Of a DNA stretch of 23,538 nucleotides, positions 1 to 6,735 are shown in pieces. Positions within the stretch are counted from its first letter, which is position 1, and each line of letters begins with the position of its first letter. Under the pieces are notes generated by a model. The model did no database searches and was not told where the DNA came from. It saw only the letters and a list, made by a program, of their open reading frames with translations. This stretch comes from Promethearchaeota archaeon (lineage in GTDB: Archaea > Asgardarchaeota > Lokiarchaeia > Sigynarchaeales > SOKP01), in NCBI GenBank assembly GCA_004524515.1, contig SDNV01000034.1:1-23538 (forward strand). The letters run 5' to 3'. Both the position numbers and the translations under genes were made by a program.

Positions 1-1017
1 ACCAATCGGGTTGGTACTTAAAACGCCACCTGAGGGATTTACTGGCATTTCACCTCCCATTTTACTAATACCTTCATCCAGTAAGGTACGCCCCTTACCA
101 AAATCGCAAAAACCCAATGCTTCGGTCCAAGCGAGCTCAGCCCAGGAAGTAGGCTCGTAAATTTCAGCAACATCAAGATCTTTTACGGGATCCTTAATAC
201 CTACCTTTTTATAAATCTTTTTGGAGGCAATGGTTGCCGTAGGCAAATTATACATAATATCATCGCATCCAAAAGTATAATAGTGTGCCGTTGAAACGCC
301 TTTAAACCAAGCGGGATTATCTGTGATTTTTTTAGCTTCGTTCTCATTTGCGTAAATTACTGCGCAGGCTCCTTCACTTTGAGGGCAACAATCGTGCAAG
401 CGTAATGGATAGCTAATCATTTGTGAACTCATTACAAAATCAGTCGTAATATTAGGCATCTGTAAATGAGCAAATTCGTTATTTGCAGCGTTTGAGCGAT
501 TTTTCACCACCACATCAGCTGCAGCTTCCATTGAACGTTCTATGCCGTATTTTGATGCGTATATGTTCGCCATAAGCGCAAGAGGACCTAAAGCTCCCGC
601 TAAAGATGGTCGTTCCCATACTGGGTCGAAAGCAGTAATTATTCCTGTTGTTGCTCCACCCTCATTAAGCTTTTCCCATCCTACAACCAAAACTTTATTA
701 TATATCCCCGAAGCAATGTTATAGTATCCACTTATACCTAATGACGATCCAGTAGTACCTCCCGTAGCTATTTTAACTACAGGTTTGAGATAAAATCCGC
801 ACGCATCGATCCCCGTCCAAAGCTCGCTAAAATTGATTCCTTCGAAGTGGTCCATATTCCCGATTAACAAAGCGTCTATATCTTTTATTTCCAGATTTGC
901 GTCGTCAAGTGCCATCCTTACAGCTTCGTATATCATTTCTGGAATATTGACGTCTCTTCTTTTACTTCTAAATTTAGTTTGACCAATTCCTACTATTGCT
1001 ACATCATGTTTAGGCAT
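1..1017 (-). CDS. Thiolase-fold protein 1 (SCP-x-like thiolase family), C-terminus cut by window edge
   Basis: The frame is open from an ATG at 1017 to the window edge, giving 339 codons; the last part of the thiolase C-terminal domain lies outside. Family signs are the N-terminal VAIVGIGQTKF start, the CCPQSEGACAVI segment, the EALGFC segment and NPSGGVLSTNPIG near the end. In working thiolases a Cys sits at the N-terminal active site; counting back from the conserved VLVVGWEKL strand, that position here is Gly87 in ATGGTTG. The GHP histidine motif also reads TNP-IG. It follows thiolase 2 by 4 bases, with a perfect GGAGGTGAT ribosome site, so the two genes are surely one operon and the proteins may form a hetero-oligomer. 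Family membership is clear. Classical thiolysis looks unlikely, and the substrate is unknown. Confidence 0.88.
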   Translation of the reverse strand, partial: MPKHDVAIVGIGQTKFRSKRRDVNIPEMIYEAVRMALDDANLEIKDIDALLIGNMDHFEGINFSELWTGIDACGFYLKPVVKIATGGTTGSSLGISGYYNIASGIYNKVLVVGWEKLNEGGATTGIITAFDPVWERPSLAGALGPLALMANIYASKYGIERSMEAAADVVVKNRSNAANNEFAHLQMPNITTDFVMSSQMISYPLRLHDCCPQSEGACAVIYANENEAKKITDNPAWFKGVSTAHYYTFGCDDIMYNLPTATIASKKIYKKVGIKDPVKDLDVAEIYEPTSWAELAWTEALGFCDFGKGRTLLDEGISKMGGEMPVNPSGGVLSTNPIG

Positions 1018-1021
1018 TTTT

Positions 1022-2164
1022 TTAATCACCTCCAAAAATTAAAACGCAATTTCCTTGGGAACATATTCCATTCATCCCATATGCCAATCCTGTTTTTGCA
1101 TTAGGTATCTGACGTTTTCCTGCTTTGCCCATTAACTGCTCACCAACTTCAGCTACACGAATTAACCCATTTGCCATAGCCACATTGCTTGATAATACTC
1201 CACCAGAGGGGTTTACAGGAATTTTCCCTCCCATTTGGGTTTCTCCACTGTCAATAAACTTTCCACCTTCTCCCTTTCCGCAAAAACCTAAGGCTTCGTA
1301 AATCATAAGCTCGTGCGCACTAAAGTTTTCTGACACTTCTGCTACATCTATATCTTTTATAGGATCGCTAATGCCAGCCATTTTATAGGCTTCTTTTGCT
1401 GCTAATTCCAATGCAATTAAATCCGTCATGTTTCTATTCCCAAGATAATACGCATCAGTACAATTTGCGTATCCTTTCAGCCATACTGGGGTGTCTGTTA
1501 GTCTTTTTGCGGTCTCTTCATTTGCAAGGAGCATCGCTACTGCACCATCGCTATATGTAGGTAGATCTAATTCTTTTAATGGGTAAGCTAACATGGGGGA
1601 TTTAAGAACGTCATCAACAGAAATCTCTTTCTGTATATGGGCGTAAGGATTGTTAAGAGCGTTTTTTCTGTTTTTGACTACCACCTTTGCCGCTTGTTCT
1701 TCCGTTATACCATATTTACTCATATACATATTTGCCATCAAACCTGCGGCAGAAATTTGGTCTAATCCTAAGTGTCTTTGATAAAAAGGATCGAAAATTG
1801 AGTTATTAATAAGACATTGATCTCCTTCGGAGCACTTGGAATGCGAAACTACCAAAACAGTATCATACTCCTGAGATAAGATTCTCATAGCAGCGTATAC
1901 GTACGCAAAAGCTCCATCTCCCGAAACTCTCGATTCCGACTTACGAACTGATCCTACACCGTCTTGCACTGCCATATTCGCGATGGTTCTACCATCTGTG
2001 AAATCGTTAGATCCAGTGATTACCGAACCCACGTCATCGTTTGTTATTCCTAATTGATTGTGAAGCTTCTTCACAACTTCAAACGTGAGCTCCATATAGG
2101 TTTGATCAATTTTATTGGTCTCATATTTGGTCTGGGTTACTCCCACAATTGCTACTTTATCCAT
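1022..2164 (-). CDS. Thiolase-fold protein 2 (SCP-x-like thiolase family)
   Basis: A complete 380-residue protein, near the usual 380-400 for the family. It starts VAIVGVTQTKY, has the EALGFCGKGEGGKF stretch typical of archaeal thiolase-like proteins, and keeps NPSGGVLSSN near residue 318. The nucleophile position, placed by counting back from the VLVVS strand, is Ser81 in RVSGDGAF instead of Cys. The HDAF/NEAF-type motif reads SENFS, and the GHP histidine is absent (SSNVAMANG). Two C-terminal cysteines (GICSQGNC) lie where the C-terminal active-site loop should be, and one of them could be catalytic; this is a guess. It is first gene of an operon with thiolase 1 and divergent from BKACE 1. 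No DUF35 partner gene is visible beside it; one could lie beyond the window edge. Confidence 0.9.
   Translation of the reverse strand: MDKVAIVGVTQTKYETNKIDQTYMELTFEVVKKLHNQLGITNDDVGSVITGSNDFTDGRTIANMAVQDGVGSVRKSESRVSGDGAFAYVYAAMRILSQEYDTVLVVSHSKCSEGDQCLINNSIFDPFYQRHLGLDQISAAGLMANMYMSKYGITEEQAAKVVVKNRKNALNNPYAHIQKEISVDDVLKSPMLAYPLKELDLPTYSDGAVAMLLANEETAKRLTDTPVWLKGYANCTDAYYLGNRNMTDLIALELAAKEAYKMAGISDPIKDIDVAEVSENFSAHELMIYEALGFCGKGEGGKFIDSGETQMGGKIPVNPSGGVLSSNVAMANGLIRVAEVGEQLMGKAGKRQIPNAKTGLAYGMNGICSQGNCVLIFGGD
1025..1033 (-). promoter_or_regulatory. Strong ribosome binding site of thiolase 1, inside the end of thiolase 2
   Basis: On the minus strand this reads GGAGGTGAT, a full match to the archaeal anti-Shine-Dalgarno, 7 bases before the ATG at 1017. 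It is made of the last three sense codons (Gly-Gly-Asp) of thiolase 2, so the two proteins are probably translationally coupled and made in matched amounts. Confidence 0.8.
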
Positions 2165-2460
2165 AATTTTAATCTCTTATTTTTAAATTTTAAATTTATG
2201 TTATAAAGAATATCAATATGTTAGATATGATTTTTTTTCATATTAAAGTTTTTATTCAAAAGACTTCTCAGAAATTTCAATTTGCGCTTATAATTTAACA
2301 ATCTCATATGTTTGTTATAAAGTTCTCATTTAAATTCCAATTACCCTAAATTTCTAATAAAAATCAGTCTATTTTTAAAGTTTAAATATGAAAAAACCAA
2401 TATTTTAATCAATCAATTAATCCTTAAAATTTTAAAATTTTAAAAAAGTGAGAAAATAAA
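2165..2460. other. Divergent intergenic region between thiolase 2 and BKACE 1
   Basis: No gene is visible in these 296 AT-rich bases. They must carry the promoters of both the leftward thiolase operon and the rightward BKACE 1. Two small dyads can be seen: ATATGA/TCATAT around a T7 spacer (2225-2243), and TAACAA/TTGTTA with a 10-base spacer (2296-2317). The second has the size of a dimeric regulator site, but short AT-rich dyads arise easily by chance here. Confidence 0.5.
2377..2389 (+). promoter_or_regulatory. Probable archaeal BRE/TATA promoter of BKACE 1
   Basis: AAAG followed by TTTAAATAT has the form of a BRE plus TATA box. It would place the transcript start near 2412, leaving a leader of about 50 bases with a GTGAG ribosome site at 2449-2453, 8 bases before the ATG. 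In such AT-rich DNA chance matches are common. Confidence 0.4.
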
Positions 2461-3348
2461 ATGTCAGAAGATTTATCCAATAAATGTGTAATATCTGCAG
2501 CATTATGCGGGGCTGTAACCAGAAAGGAACAAAACCCGGCCATTCCTATAACACCAGAGGAATATGCTGCAGAGTGTAAGAAATGCTATGAAGCAGGAGC
2601 AGCCATCGTACACCTTCATATGAGAGATCCAGAAACTCAGATGGCAACTCCTGAGCTCAAATTTTATAGATCGATTTTAAAGGCTATAAAGGAAGAGTGT
2701 CCCGAAATATTAATAAATTTAAGCTCTGCGATTAGCATTAATGCTACTGATAAACAGCGCATTGCCCCCATAAAAGAGTTTGGACCTGAATTAGCTTCAT
2801 TAAATTCGGCTTCAATGAATTTTGGAGTTGGAAATTGGAAAACTGGTGATGTAGTTGTGGAAACCATTTTTAGTAACACTTTCAGACTTATTGGTCGCCT
2901 TGCAGGCGCGATGAGGAAAGCGGGTACTAAACCCGAAATCGAGATTTACGATGCAGGAGGCTTACAGAATATTGATTTTCTACAGAAAAAGAAAATATTA
3001 GACGAACCACTGCATTTCCAGTTCGTCTTCGGAGTATTGGGCGGTCTGCCTTTTACGATTGCCAATCTAGACTATTTTTTACGACAAAAGCCTCCAAATG
3101 CTACGTGGTCTGTCTGTGGAGTAGCTCATCAACAATTTGAGGCTGGATTATGCGCAGCAGGTTTAGGAGGTCATATTCGAGTTGGATTAGAGGATAATAT
3201 TCGAAACATAAAAGGCGAATTGGCCAAAGGATCTTGGGAGCAAGTCGAATGGGCAGTCAAAGTAGCAGAATTGGCAGGTAGGGAACCCGCGACACCAGAG
3301 GAGACTCGTAAAATATTACACTTGAAAGAAGGTACAATTAAATTATAA
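2461..3348 (+). CDS. Beta-keto acid cleavage enzyme (BKACE, DUF849), paralogue 1
   Basis: A 295-residue protein of the usual BKACE length. The family condenses a beta-keto acid with acetyl-CoA to give acetoacetate and a new CoA ester, using a metal-bound TIM barrel. Seen here are the zinc ligands His51 and His53 (VHLHMRD) and Glu244 in the HIRVGLEDN signature, with the catalytic Arg240 and Asp245. INLSSA and LNSASMNFG supply the small polar pocket residues. The position held by Glu14 in the 3-keto-5-aminohexanoate enzyme Kce appears to be Val19 (GAVT), so the substrate is probably not that amine; this comparison is from memory of Kce. It shares the start MSEDLSNK with paralogue 2, 166 bases downstream, and has a visibly higher GC content than most genes in the window. 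Confidence 0.92.
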   Translation: MSEDLSNKCVISAALCGAVTRKEQNPAIPITPEEYAAECKKCYEAGAAIVHLHMRDPETQMATPELKFYRSILKAIKEECPEILINLSSAISINATDKQRIAPIKEFGPELASLNSASMNFGVGNWKTGDVVVETIFSNTFRLIGRLAGAMRKAGTKPEIEIYDAGGLQNIDFLQKKKILDEPLHFQFVFGVLGGLPFTIANLDYFLRQKPPNATWSVCGVAHQQFEAGLCAAGLGGHIRVGLEDNIRNIKGELAKGSWEQVEWAVKVAELAGREPATPEETRKILHLKEGTIKL

Positions 3349-3351
3349 TTC

Positions 3352-3383
3352 TTTTTTAATTATATCTCAATTTTTTTATTTTT
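3352..3383 (+). terminator. Oligo-T terminator after BKACE 1
   Basis: Runs of T6, T7 and T5 begin 4 bases after the stop codon, with no hairpin before them. This is the usual archaeal intrinsic termination signal and fits with BKACE 2 having its own promoter. Confidence 0.5.
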
Positions 3384-3450
3384 CCCTATTCCCTCTCTTT
3401 TTATTTTAATAATAAGATAAAAACATAAATTAAATAGTGTTTTAATTTAT

Positions 3451-3465
3451 CCGAACTTTATTTTA
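3451..3465 (+). promoter_or_regulatory. Possible BRE/TATA promoter of BKACE 2
   Basis: CCGAAC followed by TTTATTTTA resembles a BRE and TATA pair. A start about 25 bases on would give a leader of roughly 30 bases containing GAGGT at 3498-3502, ahead of the ATG at 3515. The match is only moderate. Confidence 0.35.
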
Positions 3466-3514
3466 CATGTTTATTATAAAATTAAAATTCTATTTTTGAG
3501 GTAAGAGATAAAAA

Positions 3515-4411
3515 ATGTCTGAAGATTTATCAAATAAATTAGTAATAAGCGCCGCATTAGCTGGTGCAGTTACTGTAAAAGCTCAAAATCCAAATGTACC
3601 ATATAGTCCTGAAGAGTTTGGAGAAGAAGCAAAAAAATGTTATGATGCAGGAGCGGCGATAGTGCATATTCATGCAAGAGATCCCGAAAAAGGTAATCCA
3701 ACAGCCGATTTAGACCAAATTGAAGCAGTTTTAAAAGCTATTAAAGAAAGGGCTCCAAACATCTTAATTAATTTAAGTACAGCAATAAGTACTGTAGCAA
3801 CTGAAAAAGAAAGAATTGCTCCTATTAAGAAATTTCAACCACCCTTAGCATCTTTAAATACCAATTCAATGAATTTTAGCGTTGGAGATCATAGAACGGG
3901 AAAAGTCACTATGGGAAATACGAATGTTTTTGTAAATAACTTTCGAATGGTAGAAAAATTTGCAAAAGAAATGAAAAAAGCTGGAACCAAACCTGAAATG
4001 GAAATCTATGATTATGGGGGGATGTATAATATGACTTTTCTTAATAGACAGGAAGGCCTTTTCGCTCAACCTCTTCATTTTCAATTAGTCTGGGGGGTTC
4101 TCGGAGGTGTTCCATTTTCATATCAAAATTTAGCCAATCTTCTTAATTTAATGCCAGAAGGTTCCACGTGGAGTGTTTGTGGAGTTGCAAGAGATCAATT
4201 TCGTGCAGCTATGTGTGCCGCACCAATGGGAGGTCATATAAGAGTCGGTCTAGAAGATAATATACGACTTGTTGATGGTAGTTTGGCAAAAGGATCCTAT
4301 GAACAGGTAGAATGGGCAGCAAAAGTAGCTAGAATCGCAGGACGAGAGCCTGCTACCCCTGATGAGGCTCGGAAGATATTTCATTTGAAAGATGGAGACG
4401 TTATTTTATAA
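3515..4411 (+). CDS. Beta-keto acid cleavage enzyme (BKACE, DUF849), paralogue 2
   Basis: A 298-residue protein of the same family as the gene before it. The catalytic set is complete: metal ligands His51, His53 (VHIHARD) and Glu247, plus Arg243 and Asp248 in HIRVGLEDN. Against paralogue 1 the pocket regions differ: VKAQNPNVPYS in place of RKEQNPAIPIT, QLVWGVLGGVPFSYQNL in place of QFVFGVLGGLPFTIANL, and ARDQFRAAMCAAPMGG in place of AHQQFEAGLCAAGLGG. The identical N-terminus MSEDLSNK and the tandem order show a gene duplication followed by change of substrate range. It is preceded by GAGGT and has its own promoter region. Its base composition is more AT-rich than paralogue 1, which is odd for a simple recent duplication. 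Confidence 0.92.
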   Translation: MSEDLSNKLVISAALAGAVTVKAQNPNVPYSPEEFGEEAKKCYDAGAAIVHIHARDPEKGNPTADLDQIEAVLKAIKERAPNILINLSTAISTVATEKERIAPIKKFQPPLASLNTNSMNFSVGDHRTGKVTMGNTNVFVNNFRMVEKFAKEMKKAGTKPEMEIYDYGGMYNMTFLNRQEGLFAQPLHFQLVWGVLGGVPFSYQNLANLLNLMPEGSTWSVCGVARDQFRAAMCAAPMGGHIRVGLEDNIRLVDGSLAKGSYEQVEWAAKVARIAGREPATPDEARKIFHLKDGDVIL

Positions 4412-4418
4412 ATAAATC

Positions 4419-4434
4419 TTTTTTATTTTTTTTT
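4419..4434 (+). terminator. Oligo-T terminator after BKACE 2
   Basis: T6 and T9 runs separated by one A start 8 bases after the stop codon, as in other archaeal terminators. Confidence 0.55.
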
Positions 4435-4470
4435 AATATCTAAAGCAAACAAAATTATTAACCTAATTTA

Positions 4471-4505
4471 AATAAAACGGGTCTTTCCTATTGACCTATT
4501 TTATT
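4471..4505. terminator. Imperfect hairpin between two convergent genes
   Basis: Two 13-base arms (4471-4483 and 4493-4505) around a 9-base loop pair at 12 of 13 positions in the plus-strand RNA, counting one G-U. The core is GGGTC with GACCT. It sits between BKACE 2 and the DUF35 gene, which run towards each other, so it may act as a shared 3'-end or processing signal. Confidence 0.4.
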
Positions 4506-4550
4506 AATGGAATTAATTAAATAAAAAATTGAAAATAAAAAATAAATAAT

Positions 4551-5153
4551 TTAAAAAGTAAAAAATTCTGGTAAATCCGATTCAGGCGTCCCTTCTAATA
4601 CAAACATAAGATCCATAATGGTATAAGTTGGATCTTTAGTTCGAAATATGGGAACAACCCGTTTTCCAATTTCTGGTTCACCGACTACTAATACGCTCAT
4701 TAAGATTGTTACTACTTCCTCATCAAATTCTACATTTATAAATTTAATAGGTAATGGAAGTGTATTGAATGCACCTGAGCGATGAGTAATTATGAAAGAA
4801 TGGATTTTGGCAGTTTTTCGTGCCTTTTCAGTAATATCCACTACAGTAGCTTTTCTTAAACAATCTGGACAATAAATTCTAAATGGTTCGAATATAGAAC
4901 CTTTTGCTTCACACTTATCATTGTCGCAACGAGTTGCCATTAGTTTTCCTTTCCCTAGAGATTCGAAAAATATAGCCTCTCCTCCATATGAGTGGATATA
5001 GGTCATATCTCTCGGATTTGTCACTCCTGCTAATTTTCCTGTATCTTTATTAAATATAGGTTGATTAGCTTCAACAATATGAAATTTTCCTCTAGGCTTA
5101 TACCTTCCATTTACGATATCCACAAAACCTTTTTCCTCATTTGTTTTTGGCAT
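4551..5153 (-). CDS. DUF35 zinc-ribbon/OB-fold protein, partner of thiolase 3
   Basis: A 200-residue protein with a rubredoxin-like zinc ribbon (Cys76, Cys81, Cys95, Cys98; spacing C-x4-C-x13-C-x2-C) followed by a beta-rich stretch fitting the DUF35 OB fold. DUF35 proteins form stable complexes with thiolase-type enzymes and HMG-CoA synthase in archaea, and act as partner subunits in PhlB- and BbsA-type systems, where they bridge subunits and shape the CoA channel. The N-terminal 60 residues before the ribbon are longer than in minimal DUF35 proteins. The gene follows thiolase 3 after 3 bases, with its ribosome site inside the end of that gene, so a 1:1 complex is expected. The role is inferred from family and position. 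Confidence 0.88.
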   Translation of the reverse strand: MPKTNEEKGFVDIVNGRYKPRGKFHIVEANQPIFNKDTGKLAGVTNPRDMTYIHSYGGEAIFFESLGKGKLMATRCDNDKCEAKGSIFEPFRIYCPDCLRKATVVDITEKARKTAKIHSFIITHRSGAFNTLPLPIKFINVEFDEEVVTILMSVLVVGEPEIGKRVVPIFRTKDPTYTIMDLMFVLEGTPESDLPEFFTF

Positions 5154-5156
5154 ACT

Positions 5157-6578
5157 TTAATCCTCCTTTATTAATTTATTTGGATCCATTAATATTGTAC
5201 AAGTTACATGGGAACCCACCCCAGCATGACTTATTGCCAAACCTCGTTTAGCTCCCTTTACTTGGAGGCTTGTCCAATCTTTTGGTTTTTCACGTCCGAA
5301 CTTTTTCCATTTTTCTTCAGGCTCATGAATTTCATCCCATCGATTCCAAATATGATACCCAATCTCAGCAATTTGCATAAGTCCTGTAGCCCCTACAGCA
5401 TGCATACATCCGATTAAACCTCCACTCGGATTGCTTGGTAATTTTCCAGGATTTTTGGTGACGGGATTAATTACATAAGCATCTCCTGATTCAATATAAC
5501 TTCTGCCTTCTCCATATGGCCTAATCCCGATATCTTCATAAGTCTGGATATCACTTATCGTAAACGCATCATGAAGCTCTACCAGATCCAGATCTTCAGT
5601 TGGATCGACCACTCCAGACATATGATATGCATAATAAGCTGCCATACGTGCTGCTAAAAAGCTAGAGAATCCGGGATATCGATCACCCCCAGGAAATTTC
5701 TTCCCTAAATCATCGTATTGATTAGACTTTTCATTTGGTAAAAGGGGTATTTTCATATCTCGTCGGTCGGCCACTCTTAAGGTATGACTTGCTGCAGCAA
5801 TATAAATTCTAAGAGGATTATCAGTTATCTCATAAGCTGTTTTTTCATCGCATACTATTCCACATGCCGCACCAACGCTCATTAAACAGCAATCTAAAGC
5901 ACGTAGAGGATATGCTATTATTGGTGAGTTTATAACATCTTCAATAGTAATCTTCAAAGGTCCATGAGCATGGGGATTCATCCTTGCATAGCCTCGATTT
6001 TTTACGGCTATTTCTGCCATAGTTTTTCTGAATGATTCTTCTTCTTTTCCAAAAATTTTCCAATATCGCTGTGCCATAACAGCATAATAACCAGTATAAA
6101 TATGTCCCAGTGGAGTTTCCCAATCCTTATCAGCTGCGCAAGAAATAAGGTGATTGCCTTCATCAGTTGGCACTTCATCCATCCTCTCCCATCCGAGAGC
6201 AAGCGCACAGTCACTATACCCCGAAGCTACTGCTTTCACAGCTTCCCACATAGCTGATCCTCCCGTAGCACCTCCAGTTTTAACACCTATATTTCCTAAA
6301 GGATCTAAACCAAGTCTGTCATGAATTACTGCCTCTCCCAGCAACTGATCGCCAAAATGATCAGCAAAATGCCCATAATAACAAGTATGAATATATTTTT
6401 TTAATTCTGCAGGTGTCATCCCTACGAAATCAGAAGCAGCTGTTAAAGCTTCAATACAAAGTTCCTCAGTTCTAGTTTCTGGAAAAGCTCTGTCAAATTT
6501 GGACATGCCGACTGTCACAAGATATACAGGCTTCATCAACTGAGGAATTTTTAATTGTTTATCACTAAATTTAATCAT
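5157..6578 (-). CDS. Thiolase-fold protein 3 (SCP-x-like thiolase), paired with DUF35
   Basis: From the ATG at 6578 the protein has 473 residues, longer than a usual SCP-x-type thiolase because of an insertion around residues 270-300 and a C-terminal insertion after GYHIWNRWDE. An upstream ATG at 6704 would add 42 lysine- and isoleucine-rich residues outside the fold and span a likely promoter, so I reject it. HDAF (336-339) and the GHP-like histidine His393 in GCMHAVGATG are kept. The nucleophile position, by counting back from CALALGWERM, is Gly103 in KTGGATGG, not Cys. So it keeps the oxyanion-side residues but has lost the acyl-carrying thiol. With its DUF35 partner it may bind acyl-CoA without a covalent intermediate, or use another residue. 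Confidence 0.88.
   Translation of the reverse strand: MIKFSDKQLKIPQLMKPVYLVTVGMSKFDRAFPETRTEELCIEALTAASDFVGMTPAELKKYIHTCYYGHFADHFGDQLLGEAVIHDRLGLDPLGNIGVKTGGATGGSAMWEAVKAVASGYSDCALALGWERMDEVPTDEGNHLISCAADKDWETPLGHIYTGYYAVMAQRYWKIFGKEEESFRKTMAEIAVKNRGYARMNPHAHGPLKITIEDVINSPIIAYPLRALDCCLMSVGAACGIVCDEKTAYEITDNPLRIYIAAASHTLRVADRRDMKIPLLPNEKSNQYDDLGKKFPGGDRYPGFSSFLAARMAAYYAYHMSGVVDPTEDLDLVELHDAFTISDIQTYEDIGIRPYGEGRSYIESGDAYVINPVTKNPGKLPSNPSGGLIGCMHAVGATGLMQIAEIGYHIWNRWDEIHEPEEKWKKFGREKPKDWTSLQVKGAKRGLAISHAGVGSHVTCTILMDPNKLIKED
5160..5168 (-). promoter_or_regulatory. Ribosome binding site of the DUF35 gene, inside thiolase 3
   Basis: The minus strand reads AAGGAGGAT, 6 bases before the DUF35 ATG. 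It is formed by the last Lys-Glu-Asp codons of thiolase 3. The arrangement matches that between thiolases 2 and 1 and points to coupled translation. Confidence 0.75.
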
Positions 6579-6642
6579 TTTTTTCACACTATTTCTTTTT
6601 AATGTATAATTCCTACTGAAATTCTTTTTTTTAATTAATATA

Positions 6643-6655
6643 GATATAAAGGTAT
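6643..6655 (-). promoter_or_regulatory. Probable TATA box of the thiolase 3-DUF35 operon
   Basis: On the minus strand TACC precedes TTTATATC, a good archaeal TATA form. A transcript start about 25 bases downstream (near 6617) leaves a leader of about 40 bases before the ATG at 6578, which supports that start over the one at 6704. Confidence 0.4.
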
Positions 6656-6667
6656 AACATTTTTTTA

Positions 6668-6680
6668 CCTTTAAACTTAT
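6668..6680 (+). promoter_or_regulatory. Possible TATA box of the acyl-CoA dehydrogenase gene
   Basis: CCTTTAAACTTAT lies about 60 bases before the ATG at 6736. A start near 6700 would give a leader of about 35 bases that includes GTGAG at 6720-6724. The match to consensus is moderate. Confidence 0.3.
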
Positions 6681-6735
6681 ATTTACCATAGAGCATAATA
6701 ACAAATTTTAATAATTTTAGTGAGAAAGGGTTAGT

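Noticed and set aside
542..724. A 60-codon open frame on the plus strand
   Set aside because: It lies antisense within the clear thiolase 1 gene and has no family features.
1..6578. Thiolase genes as pseudogenes because of the missing Cys
   Set aside because: All are open, with other family motifs, strong ribosome sites and a partner gene; loss of function by decay would not leave such order.
6579..6704. A 42-residue N-terminal extension of thiolase 3 from an ATG at 6704
   Set aside because: The residues are AT-driven (Lys, Ile, Phe), lie outside the fold, and would cover a likely TATA box at 6643-6655.
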